Shown: positions 42,507-50,615 of the stretch, piece by piece
Layout: the number at the start of each line of letters is the position of its first letter
Position numbering within the stretch: the first letter of the stretch is position 1
Assembly (NCBI RefSeq): GCF_001468225.1
Contig: NZ_LNRU01000001.1
Coordinates: forward strand, 620,001-684,000
Direction of reading: 5' to 3'
DNA from: Sphingopyxis sp. H053
GTDB taxonomy: Bacteria; Pseudomonadota; Alphaproteobacteria; Sphingomonadales; Sphingomonadaceae
DNA length: 64,000 nt
Position numbers and translations under genes: made by a program
Notes under the pieces: generated by a model
What the model was told of the DNA's origin: nothing
Database searches by the model: none
What the model saw: only the letters and a program-made list of their open reading frames with translations

Positions 42507-45071
42507 ATGATGAACCTGAAGGCAATTTCGCAGCTTCTATGTGGTTGCGCTTGGGGCATTGCGCTGTTGCCCGGGCAAGTGAACGCCCAGGCGGTGGCGA
42601 GCAGCGCCGGCGACGTGATCGATCAAGCTTCAGAAGAAGGCCATGGCGACGAGATCATCGTTACCGCACGGCAGAAGAACGAATCCCTGAAGGATGTTCC
42701 TGCGTCGGTCTATGTGCTCTCGACCGACACAATCGAAAATACCAAAGCTCGCGTAGCAGTCGATTTCGTGAGCTTGACTTCGGGTGTCACCATTCAAACC
42801 GCCACAACCGATCCATCGGACGTGTCCATCAACATCAGAGGTCTGAACAGTCCGCGCGACGCGGAAAACAACATTGCGCTGGTGGTCGATGGCGTTCTCA
42901 AGACGAGCATTGCTTCAACTAATGAGCCTCAGGGTGCGCTGGCACAGGTCGAAATTCTCAAGGGGCCACAGGGCGCTATCTACGGTCGGAACGCGTCGGC
43001 CGGCGCTATCGTCATTACGACAAAGAAGCCGACGCCGGATCTGTCTGGTCAGATCAAGGGCCGTGTCGCCAACGACAACACATATCTCGTCTCCGGGCTG
43101 CTAAGTGGCCCTGTCACAGATGGTGTCGGATTCGTGCTGAACGGCGAATGGACCAAGTCGGACGGATATTATCGCAACACCTTCGTAGGGTCGGATCTGC
43201 ATCAGAGTGTGTACGGCTATCGCGGCAATCCGGCTTCAGTGGACAGCTATAACAAATTGAACATCTTTGGGCGCATCCTGCTTGAGCCCTCGGATGACAC
43301 CGAAATCGATCTCAAGGCCAATTACGGAAGAAGCCACGGCGGCGCACTGAGTTTCAACGCAGTCTTCCAGATCCCAACGCTCGCGCAAGCGTTCAATGAC
43401 CCGATTTTCAACGCGCCGGTGAGCAAGCACAAGTTCATATTCACGGACGACACCGAGGCTAAGCACTGGCAAAAAACATATGGGGCGTCGATGAGAATTC
43501 GGCAGGACCTGGATTTCGGCACATTGATCGGAGTCGTGGCCTACAACAACAACAGGAATGAATATATTGCTGGAGGAACGAGCGGGGCGTTCGGTTTTTT
43601 CAACAACGAGCCCACCTGCATCCGCACCAGGCCAGCCACGGCAGGAGTAGTCAACCAGGCGCCATTTACACAGTATAATGCTGCGTTCGGTTTCGCCATG
43701 CCCTACTCACCTTCCACCTGCGACGGTATCCAGGGCAATCGTCGTACGCAGAAAGATGTGGTTTCGGAAATCCGGCTCACTGGCGGCGAAGGCACCTCGT
43801 TGAACTGGCAACTGGGAGGTAGCTACATCTACATCGATCGACGGGTTTGCGTAAACCTTACTCTCGACACGGGCCAGGGCGGGACGCGTCAGTGCTTCAC
43901 GACGGACCCGCGATTCCCGACGGAGAATCTCACCGATGACAATTACCGGACCAATGTCTATGCCGTGTTTGCCGCAGCCGACTGGGACGCGACTGACAAA
44001 CTTCGGCTGGGCGTCGCACTGCGCTACGATATCGAAGCGCGCGACCGCATCAATAATGTTCCGGTAAATGCCCGCACGCGCTGGGTTGGCAATCCGCGTA
44101 CGGGATATCCGATTGGTACGGCGACCACGCCGTCGAACTATTTCCTCAATCCAGGGCTCGACCCGGCCTATAACCCGTCGGGCGTGATTGCCCCGATTTC
44201 GGAAACGTTCAAGCAACTTCAACCGAAGATCACGATCACCTACAAGCCCAACAATGACCTCACGATTTTCGGAAACTGGGGCATGGGATTCAAGGCCGGT
44301 GGCTTCAATCCGGCCGGCACCGAGGCAATCATCAATGGCTACTTCAATCCGCCGCCGCCGACAGGCATCAGTGCCGGAATCTCGGTTCCCGATCTCATCA
44401 AAAAGGAAACCAACAGCGCATTCGAACTTGGCGTTAAGGGGCGTGTTTTCGATGCGGTGAACTTCGAAGTGGCCGGTTTTCTCACCAACGTGAAAAACAT
44501 GCAATTCTTTGAATTCTTCGTCGGCGACTTCGGTTTGCTGCGGAGCACCTCCAATATCGACAAGGTGCAGATCTACGGTATCGACGCTTCAATCGACTAT
44601 AAGATATCGCCCGTCTTCAAGGTTTTCGTGAACGGAAACTACACCGAGAGCGAAATCAAAGCCAATAGCGGCCGTCCTTATACCGTCGGCAACAAATCTC
44701 CTGCGACGCCCGATTTCACGATCAACGGCGGCGTGCAGATGAATGCCCCGGTTTCCGACCGGGTCAATCTGGTTAGCCGAATCGATTTCAGAGTTGTCGG
44801 TCCAACCCCGTTCCATACCGTTCAACGGAATACGACACCGACCATCTTCGGGTTGCCGGCAACCTATGACAACTCGACGCGGGATACATTTGCGACCGTG
44901 AATGCAAGACTCGGTGTGGATGTTGGCAACTTCTCGATTTCTGCGTTCGCTACCAACCTGTTTAACAAGCACTATGTCGAGGACGTGGTGATCGCTCCGG
45001 AGTTCGGAGGCGACTTCATTGCAGGTGGCGCGCTCCGCCGGTTCGGCGTCGACGTCTCCTATAAGTTCTAG
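42507..45071 (+). CDS. TonB-dependent receptor of the catabolic cluster
   Basis: An 854-residue outer-membrane receptor. The signal peptide (AISQLLCGCAWGIALLPGQV, cleavage near NAQA) is followed by a TonB box (DEIIVTARQ), a plug (DVPASVYVLSTDTIE, VEILKGPQGAIYGRNASAGA) and a barrel with a C-terminal VDVSYKF. GAGGGAGAG precedes two tandem ATGs; 42507 is used. Located within the plus-strand degradation genes, it probably imports the growth substrate rather than iron. Sphingomonads use many such receptors for hydrophobic compounds; the specific ligand is unknown. Confidence 0.94.
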   Translation: MMNLKAISQLLCGCAWGIALLPGQVNAQAVASSAGDVIDQASEEGHGDEIIVTARQKNESLKDVPASVYVLSTDTIENTKARVAVDFVSLTSGVTIQTATTDPSDVSINIRGLNSPRDAENNIALVVDGVLKTSIASTNEPQGALAQVEILKGPQGAIYGRNASAGAIVITTKKPTPDLSGQIKGRVANDNTYLVSGLLSGPVTDGVGFVLNGEWTKSDGYYRNTFVGSDLHQSVYGYRGNPASVDSYNKLNIFGRILLEPSDDTEIDLKANYGRSHGGALSFNAVFQIPTLAQAFNDPIFNAPVSKHKFIFTDDTEAKHWQKTYGASMRIRQDLDFGTLIGVVAYNNNRNEYIAGGTSGAFGFFNNEPTCIRTRPATAGVVNQAPFTQYNAAFGFAMPYSPSTCDGIQGNRRTQKDVVSEIRLTGGEGTSLNWQLGGSYIYIDRRVCVNLTLDTGQGGTRQCFTTDPRFPTENLTDDNYRTNVYAVFAAADWDATDKLRLGVALRYDIEARDRINNVPVNARTRWVGNPRTGYPIGTATTPSNYFLNPGLDPAYNPSGVIAPISETFKQLQPKITITYKPNNDLTIFGNWGMGFKAGGFNPAGTEAIINGYFNPPPPTGISAGISVPDLIKKETNSAFELGVKGRVFDAVNFEVAGFLTNVKNMQFFEFFVGDFGLLRSTSNIDKVQIYGIDASIDYKISPVFKVFVNGNYTESEIKANSGRPYTVGNKSPATPDFTINGGVQMNAPVSDRVNLVSRIDFRVVGPTPFHTVQRNTTPTIFGLPATYDNSTRDTFATVNARLGVDVGNFSISAFATNLFNKHYVEDVVIAPEFGGDFIAGGALRRFGVDVSYKF

Positions 45072-45085
45072 CTCGTTGGCCCGGT

Positions 45086-45120
45086 CCGGGATTCCCAAGC
45101 ATCATTGCTGAGGATCCCGG
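45086..45120 (+). terminator. Nested stem-loop between TonB receptor and Old Yellow Enzyme genes
   Basis: CCGGGAT (45086-45092) pairs with ATCCCGG (45114-45120); inside, AGCA and TGCT form a second stem with a 4-base loop. It starts 15 bases after the receptor stop. There is no T-tract, so it may slow or protect the transcript rather than end it. Confidence 0.45.
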
Positions 45121-45225
45121 GTCGCTAAATGCTCGGGAAGACCTGCAGACAGCCAGCGTCTTGCCCCTCCGGCACCGGTACCAACCGCGATTGGTAAGGC
45201 AATATGTCGTTGAAGGAATGGATCG

Positions 45226-46371
45226 ATGGTGTCGCTATTTGAACCGTTGACGCTGCCGCGTGGCCCCGCGATGAAAAACCGTTTTCTTCTCGCCCCGATG
45301 ACCAATCAGCAGGCACGTGACGATGGCACTCTGACGGACGACGAGTTGAACTGGTTGCTCATGCGCGCAACGGGTGACTTCAGCCTGGTCATGACCTGTT
45401 GCTCGCATGTGCATCTGAAAGGGCAGGGCTTTCCCGGCGAACTTGGCGTCTACTCTGATGCCTTGATTCCCGGCTTGGAGCGGCTCGCAGGTGCCCTCCG
45501 CGGAGCGGGGGCCATATCAAGCATGCAGCTCTATCATGGCGGAATTCGCACGATTACTCCGGATCGCGCGGGACCATCCGCCGCCCCGGAAGATCATGCA
45601 CGCGCGATGACGGTCGCAGAAGTGCGCGCGACAATTGAGGATTTCATAGTCGCGGCCGAGCGCGCAAAACGCGCCGGCTTCGATGGCGTGGAACTTCACG
45701 GAGCCCATGGTTACCTGATCAGTGCGTTCCTGAGCAGCGTCTATAACAGGCGTGAGGATCATTACGGCGGCAGCCCTGAGAAACGACGTCGGTTCCTGCT
45801 TGAGATTGTCGATGGAATTCGCGCGAGCTGCGGCGAGGATTTCCAGATCGGCGTTCGAGTTTCGCCGGAGCGTTTCGGCCAGGATGTCGGTGAAACCTCC
45901 GAACTGGCCCAGCAGTTGATCGACGAAGGAAAAATCGACTATCTTGATATATCGCTTTGGGACGTGTTCAAAGATCCGGTCGATCCCAAATATCAAGGAC
46001 GCTCATTGATGTCCTATTTCACGGAGCTGGATCTGAAGGGTGTCAGGCTTGGTTTCGCGGGTAAGATAAATTCGCATGCCGACGCGACACGCTGCCTTGA
46101 GCAAGGGGCGGATTTCGTCGTCATTGGACGCGCGGCGATCGCTCATCATAACCTGCCCAAGCTGTTCAGGGCGAATCCACACTTCATCCCCCAGAAGTTC
46201 CCCGTAACTGCCGACTACCTGCGCACTCAAGGCCTCGGAGAAAGCTTCATCGCATATCTTGCAACTTGGCCAGATATGGTGATCAACTACTTTGTACCGC
46301 CCGAGATTCCGCGGTTCGACGTCGAAGAATTCTTCAAGACCGGAAGGAGCGTCAAGCTCGCGGCCGGCTAA
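45226..46371 (+). CDS. NADH:flavin oxidoreductase, Old Yellow Enzyme family
   Basis: A 381-residue FMN enzyme with a TIM-barrel. MKNRFLLAPMTNQQARDDGT binds FMN, MQLYHGGIR and HGAHGYLISAFLSS (the active-site His-Gly-Ala-His block) follow, then YDNREDHYGGS-like SVYNRREDHYGGSPEKRRRF. Near the C-terminus VVIGRAAIAHHNLP is the phosphate-binding loop. These enzymes reduce the C=C of enones. Within this cluster it could reduce an unsaturated cyclic ketone before Baeyer-Villiger oxidation. It lacks the Fe-S domain of the longer 2,4-dienoyl-CoA reductase type. Confidence 0.92.
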   Translation: MVSLFEPLTLPRGPAMKNRFLLAPMTNQQARDDGTLTDDELNWLLMRATGDFSLVMTCCSHVHLKGQGFPGELGVYSDALIPGLERLAGALRGAGAISSMQLYHGGIRTITPDRAGPSAAPEDHARAMTVAEVRATIEDFIVAAERAKRAGFDGVELHGAHGYLISAFLSSVYNRREDHYGGSPEKRRRFLLEIVDGIRASCGEDFQIGVRVSPERFGQDVGETSELAQQLIDEGKIDYLDISLWDVFKDPVDPKYQGRSLMSYFTELDLKGVRLGFAGKINSHADATRCLEQGADFVVIGRAAIAHHNLPKLFRANPHFIPQKFPVTADYLRTQGLGESFIAYLATWPDMVINYFVPPEIPRFDVEEFFKTGRSVKLAAG

Positions 46372-46437
46372 TCGGCGTCGTTGTAAACGCTGGCGCCGCC
46401 ACCATTGGCAGTTCAGATAGCCGGATGGAGACAAGAA

Positions 46438-47319
46438 TTGGAGCGGATAGGGTGGATCGGCGCCGGAAAGATGGGCTCACCGATGAGCTTTCGCCTGGCG
46501 AGACAAGGCTATGCGGTAACGGTGTTCGACCCATCGCCTGCCGAAATTGAGCCTCTGATCGCCGAAGGCGGGCGGAGGGCGTCGAGCTTGGCGGAATTGG
46601 CTGAAGCGAGCGACCTGATATTTCTCACCATTCCCAACGACCAGGCGCTCGAGCAGATCATCTTCGGCGAAAACGGGATTCTCCCCGCGTTGGATGAATC
46701 GAAGCTGCTCATCGAAATGAGCACATTGTCGCCCGCCGTGTCAGCGAAGGTGGCGTCCGCGCTCGCCGCCGCTGGCGCGCGCTATCTGCGCGCGCCCGTT
46801 TCCGGCAGCACCGTCATGGCAAAGGATGGGAAGCTCACTGTGCTCGCGTCGGGCAATAGGGACGACTACGCCGCCGTGCTGCCGCTTCTGTCTTGCCTTT
46901 CGGCGCGCCAGTTTCTTGTCGGAACAGCGGAGGAAGCCCGCTACCTGAAACTTGTCCTCAACCTGATGTTGGCAGGCACCGCAGCATTGGTCGGCGAAGC
47001 GCTGACTTTTGGCGAAAAGGGCGGTCTCTCTGTCGAGGCTATGCTCGATGTCATCTGCGAAAGCGTGGTGGCATCGCCGGTTCTCGACTACAAGCGCGAC
47101 ATGCTTATTCGGCGTGATTTTACTCCCGCGTTTACGGTGTCACAGATGATCAACGACGTTGATCTCGCGCTGGATTCGGCCAAGGTCGACCACGTCCCGA
47201 TGGCGCTCAGTGCGCTCGTCCGTCAGCAATATGAAGTGGCCCGCGCACAAGGGCATGGCGCGAGAGACTTTTTCATGCTGCTCGAACAATGCGAGCGTGA
47301 TGCTGGCTTGGCCAGGTAA
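46438..47319 (+). CDS. NAD(P)-dependent beta-hydroxyacid dehydrogenase-like protein
   Basis: A 293-residue protein of the 3-hydroxyisobutyrate dehydrogenase family. The dinucleotide loop IGWIGAGKMGSPMSFRLARQ, the substrate motif APVSGSTVMAKDGKLTVL and the catalytic Lys in ARYLKLVLNLMLAG are in order. The frame is open from a TTG at 46405; the in-frame TTG at 46438, 7 bases after GGAG, places the start right at the dinucleotide fold and gives normal length. It would oxidise a hydroxyacid to a semialdehyde or ketoacid, as the last gene of the catabolic series. Confidence 0.88.
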   Translation: MERIGWIGAGKMGSPMSFRLARQGYAVTVFDPSPAEIEPLIAEGGRRASSLAELAEASDLIFLTIPNDQALEQIIFGENGILPALDESKLLIEMSTLSPAVSAKVASALAAAGARYLRAPVSGSTVMAKDGKLTVLASGNRDDYAAVLPLLSCLSARQFLVGTAEEARYLKLVLNLMLAGTAALVGEALTFGEKGGLSVEAMLDVICESVVASPVLDYKRDMLIRRDFTPAFTVSQMINDVDLALDSAKVDHVPMALSALVRQQYEVARAQGHGARDFFMLLEQCERDAGLAR

Positions 47320-47972
47320 ACGACCACGAACTCCTCCGTCTGATCGACTTCCTCGTCGAAACTCGGTCGCCGATGCCGCGCCTGCTGCCATCCGGCCGGC
47401 GATCTCATGCCTGGCTTTCGGGACTATGCCGGCGAAGTTAAATCGCTGCTCGCCAGAGCCGTGGGGATAGGGGAAAGCGGCGAGGCGGAGGCCCATTTAC
47501 GCGACCTCCTGCCACGCCGCGCTGCGGCGCGATTTGCGCGAGGAACAGAGCCTTAGAACGCTAGGGACTCCCGATGACATGCTTGCGCTTGCATGCCGAC
47601 CCTACCGATCCGGAAGTGGTCAATATGGCATCGTCTGGGTTGAGGCACGGGGAATGCCGGTGGCCTCGAGCTTCCTTATTTTTCTTGGCACTTTTGCCGG
47701 CTCCCCCGATGCAGGGCGGAGCCAGGCCGGGCAATTGATGGCCAAACTCCAGTCGGCGTCGGCTGAATATGGCACGACCTGCATCTCGCCGCGAGACGGA
47801 CGTCGTGGATGGCTAGGCTAGGGCGTCACCGAGGCTAGCCGTTCACCCCGAAATTTTGACATCGGAAAGAGAGTGCTAGTTGGAATCGGCAGGAAAACCT
47901 ACAATGCTTACAGTCCAGTGGATTGATTTGATCTTGTATTGAGTCATTCGTTTGTGCGTCCGGAGTCATTCC
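47320..47972. other. Stretch of 650 bases without a supported gene
   Basis: Short frames exist (for example plus strand 47534-47821, 95 codons), but none has a ribosome binding site or recognisable content. The first 200 bases keep a coding-like composition in shifting frames (NDHELLRLIDFLVE, then FRDYAGEVKSLLARAVGIGE after a frame change), which suggests a decayed gene I cannot name. The last 100 bases are AT-richer and probably hold the promoter of the LuxR-type gene. Confidence 0.45.
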
Positions 47973-48443
47973 ATGACCATCGATCAACTCACGCCCCGTG
48001 AGAAGGAATGCCTGAGGCTTCTTCTAAAACCCATGCGTGCCAAGGAAGTGGCCCGGGTTACTGGCTTATCGGTCAACACTGTCAACGAGCATCTGAAATC
48101 CGCGCGGCGCAAGCTGGGGACGACCGACAGCTGGAGCGCAGCCCAGTTGCTTCGCGCCCTCGAGGACCCCACCACTAATTCGGATACCAAAGAATGGGGA
48201 TCGTCCCCCATGGCGGTTCCTGTCCAGAACAGCGCCACCGACACGTCGGCGTTTGAGCCGGTGATGGTGGAGCGATCGAGCCTGTTTCCTTTCGCAACGA
48301 AAGGAAGACCATGGAACGATCTGAGTTTTGGATGGCGTCTTGCATGGCCGCTTCTCCTTTTTGGCGTTATCGCCATCGGAGCGGGAGCAATCATGGCCGT
48401 GGCATCGGAACTCTCGCAGCTGACCATCGCCCTCACACGCTGA
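47973..48443 (+). CDS. LuxR-type helix-turn-helix protein with a C-terminal membrane helix
   Basis: A 156-residue protein. Residues 5-60 are a GerE/LuxR DNA-binding domain: LTPREKECLRLLLKPMRAKE, VARVTGLSVNTVNEHLKSAR. There is no receiver or autoinducer domain; instead a Ser/Thr-rich linker (about 70-115) leads to one membrane helix (WRLAWPLLLFGVIAIGAGAI, then MAVASEL). This would anchor a DNA-binding domain in the inner membrane. CGGAG lies 7 bases before the ATG at 47973. It heads a three-gene plus-strand group with two small unrecognised proteins. Confidence 0.82.
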   Translation: MTIDQLTPREKECLRLLLKPMRAKEVARVTGLSVNTVNEHLKSARRKLGTTDSWSAAQLLRALEDPTTNSDTKEWGSSPMAVPVQNSATDTSAFEPVMVERSSLFPFATKGRPWNDLSFGWRLAWPLLLFGVIAIGAGAIMAVASELSQLTIALTR

Positions 48444-48488
48444 CATCGGATTGACGCATGGCGACGGCCTGGGGCCGCGAGGAGTTAT

Positions 48489-48878
48489 ATGTCGATGTCA
48501 TTTATGGAAAAACGTCAGGTTCAAATGCAGCGCCACGAAGTCGCGGGAGAAATTGTGTCGCGACTGAAGACCTTCGAAATGGATCTTGGCCGCGCCCTTT
48601 CAAGCGGTTCCGCGCTTGTCGGCTTGCTGCCGGAGGCGCGGTCGCGAGCCAACGTCTCCGATATCGTTGGCGTGGAGGTGATCAGCGATTTTGTCGCGTC
48701 CATCTCGCTCGTCAATCAGGCTATGGGCAAGGCAACAAGCGGACACTTGAACCTCGACGAAATACGCCGCGATCTGCGGATTCCTGAAACGCTTGGCGGC
48801 GACAAGATTCCGCTCCCGTCGTGGAGCGCCGTGCAGTCGGCAGCAAGTCCTGAAGAGCCGGATGCGATTGCCGGTTGA
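48489..48878 (+). CDS. Unrecognised small protein following the LuxR-type gene
   Basis: A 129-residue protein, largely helical: MEKRQVQMQRHEVAGEIVSR, LKTFEMDLGRALSSGSALVG, then a central VSDIVGVEVISDFVASISLV. It ends with an acidic tail (EEPDAIAG). No signal peptide or membrane helix. GAGGAG lies 5-10 bases before the ATG. I know similar unnamed proteins after LuxR/TM genes in sphingomonads, but no function. It sits 45 bases after the LuxR-type gene and 33 bases before a membrane protein gene, so the three are probably one operon. Confidence 0.68.
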   Translation: MSMSFMEKRQVQMQRHEVAGEIVSRLKTFEMDLGRALSSGSALVGLLPEARSRANVSDIVGVEVISDFVASISLVNQAMGKATSGHLNLDEIRRDLRIPETLGGDKIPLPSWSAVQSAASPEEPDAIAG

Positions 48879-48911
48879 CCGGGAGCCCCGTAATGCTGAC
48901 CGTACGCCCTG

Positions 48912-49424
48912 ATGATCAGGATATTGATTTTCAACGCCCTTTACATTGTCTCCAGCCTCTTCGCGCTAATCCGCGGAGGAGCGCCGGAGAGGATAGGGGC
49001 CGTCATCCTGATCGTCGACTTTCAACTCAGTGCCTGGGTCGTGGAGCCGATGCAAAGCCGCTTCGCCGGTGTGGAATGGCCTATGTTCGCCATCGACTCC
49101 GCTGCCTTCGTTGCGCTCTATCTCTTGTCGCTGGTAACAACCCGGTACTGGCCCGCGTGGATGGCAGGAACGCAGGCCTGCGTGGCATTGTCGCACCTGG
49201 CGGGATTGCGCTTGGAGATCATTCCCTGGGCCTATGGTACCGTCGTCGCGGTTTGGGCCTATGCCATGCTGATCATGCTTGTGGTTGCGACCTGCCGCCA
49301 CCGGCAGCGCTTGCGCCGCTATGGCGCCGACCCCGCCTGGGTTTGGCAACTTTCCGCTTCCTATCGGTCCGGTGCGCCGCATGAGGGGCCGGTCGAGGTC
49401 GCGTTGGGCTGCGCCGCAAACTGA
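48912..49424 (+). CDS. Unrecognised membrane protein (four to five helices)
   Basis: A 170-residue protein with hydrophobic segments at LIFNALYIVSSLFALIRGG, GAVILIVDFQLSAWVV, PMFAIDSAAFVALYLLSLVT, MAGTQACVALSHLAGL and YGTVVAVWAYAMLIMLVVAT, followed by a basic RHRQRLRRYGADPAW tail. No catalytic motif is visible. It is the third gene of the LuxR-type group. The family is unknown to me. A role in membrane signalling with the anchored LuxR-type protein is speculation. Confidence 0.72.
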   Translation: MIRILIFNALYIVSSLFALIRGGAPERIGAVILIVDFQLSAWVVEPMQSRFAGVEWPMFAIDSAAFVALYLLSLVTTRYWPAWMAGTQACVALSHLAGLRLEIIPWAYGTVVAVWAYAMLIMLVVATCRHRQRLRRYGADPAWVWQLSASYRSGAPHEGPVEVALGCAAN

Positions 49425-49466
49425 AGAAACGCCGCGGCGACCACCGACCGTTCGCCGCGAACGCCG

Positions 49467-49982
49467 TTGCCTGGAATCTCCTGCCGGATCGGCGGCGCTA
49501 AGGCCCCTCTAATGTCAGCATTCGACAGGTCCCCCATTTTGCGATCGTCACCGACCGGCCCGTTGTCGTTGAACGCCGCGCACGAAGAGTTTGTAGTTTC
49601 CCATTTCGGCGCTCGGCAGCGACCGTCTAAAGGCGCAAAGACCGCGCGCCTTGCTGTGTGGCAAGTGCGCAAAGCCATGAAGCTGATGGCGGACCATATG
49701 GCTGACCCGATCGATCTCGGCGAGGTTGCAAGAAGTTGCCGCGTTTCTCGCGGCTATTTCATTGACGCATTCAATGCATCCACCGGACTGACACCGCATC
49801 AATGGCTCATCCGCTCACGCCTTCATCGCGCTCAGGAACTGCTCGGGTCGACGGATCTTCCGCTCGCCCAGATTGCACTTGCTTGCGGCTTTTGCGACCA
49901 GAGCCATTTCAACCGCACGTTCGCGCGCCGGACGGGAGAAACGCCGGGTCGTTGGCGACGGATTGCGAGGCGGGCGATATAG
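49467..49982 (+). CDS. Short AraC-family transcriptional regulator
   Basis: A 171-residue protein with only the AraC DNA-binding domain plus about 60 N-terminal residues. The first helix-turn-helix is PIDLGEVARSCRVSRGYFID, the second LAQIALACGFCDQSHFNRTF with TGETPGRWRR at the end. There is no sensory domain, so it may act as an accessory activator. It lies 42 bases after the membrane protein on the same strand and may belong to the same group. Immediately downstream the sequence changes to decayed toxin-antitoxin fragments. Confidence 0.85.
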   Translation: MPGISCRIGGAKAPLMSAFDRSPILRSSPTGPLSLNAAHEEFVVSHFGARQRPSKGAKTARLAVWQVRKAMKLMADHMADPIDLGEVARSCRVSRGYFIDAFNASTGLTPHQWLIRSRLHRAQELLGSTDLPLAQIALACGFCDQSHFNRTFARRTGETPGRWRRIARRAI

Positions 49983-49984
49983 GG

Positions 49985-50105
49985 CTGTGCAAACCATATG
50001 CACGAGCTGGCCGAGTATCCCGATCCGGCCGGACAGCCACGTCAATTCTTACTCGCTGATCCTGTAATGTATCGAGTAGCTCGTATTTGCCGATGCCATC
50101 GCCCT
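49985..50105 (-). pseudogene. Fragment resembling the C-terminus of the nucleotidyltransferase-HEPN gene
   Basis: About 100 bases (for example TGTGCAAACCATATGCACGA and CTCGCTGATC) align with 52500-52600, the 3' end of the intact gene at 52456-53379, in the same orientation. The frame is lost and there is no start. It is a degraded second copy of that gene's tail. Confidence 0.65.
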
Positions 50106-50190
50106 GATGCAGGGCAGGCCGAAGGACCGATCAGGCCTTTAGTGCAATCAATAATTCAAGCCCGGAGCATGCTGACAGAATGGCGCCCGG

Positions 50191-50360
50191 CTATTCGCGT
50201 GCTGCAGGAAGCTCCGCGGTCGCTTCGCCCTTGAGTCCGCGTTCGACAAGGCCAGCAAGAAACTCGGCGAAGGGTGCGATAATCTGCTTGCTGCTCGCCG
50301 CCTCGAGGGACGCCATATATTCCTTGCGCCGTTCGACGGGAATGACGGTCCAGGGATACC
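50191..50360 (-). pseudogene. Fic-family protein, C-terminal fragment
   Basis: The minus strand encodes PWTVIPVERRKEYMASLEAA and SSKQIIAPFAEFLAGLVERG then a stop at 50191. This matches the C-terminal helix region of Fic-domain (AMP-transferase) proteins that often sit in toxin loci. The catalytic HPFxxGNGR part is missing and upstream sequence (50361-50615) shows no continuing frame, so it is a relic. Confidence 0.6.
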
Positions 50361-50615
50361 GGTCAGACTGGGAGCCGGGACAACCCATGGACTGTCAAAG
50401 GCGTCATAACCTGATAAGCCGATCGGGACCCGGTTCGCGGACTCCATCAGGGCCAGCAGTCCCTACCGACTGCATCAACAGGTCGGACAGACGACTGCAA
50501 CCGACCAGAACGCCGAACATCAATTTATGCTTGCAACGCGGGAGCCATCCACAGACGACAGACCACATTCGGCCGTGCCCGGTCGTTGCCGGCAGTGAAA
50601 TGCGGCCGTTGCCAA

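Noticed and set aside
47534-47821. 95-codon plus-strand frame
   Set aside because: No start signal or recognisable domain; treated as part of a decayed region.
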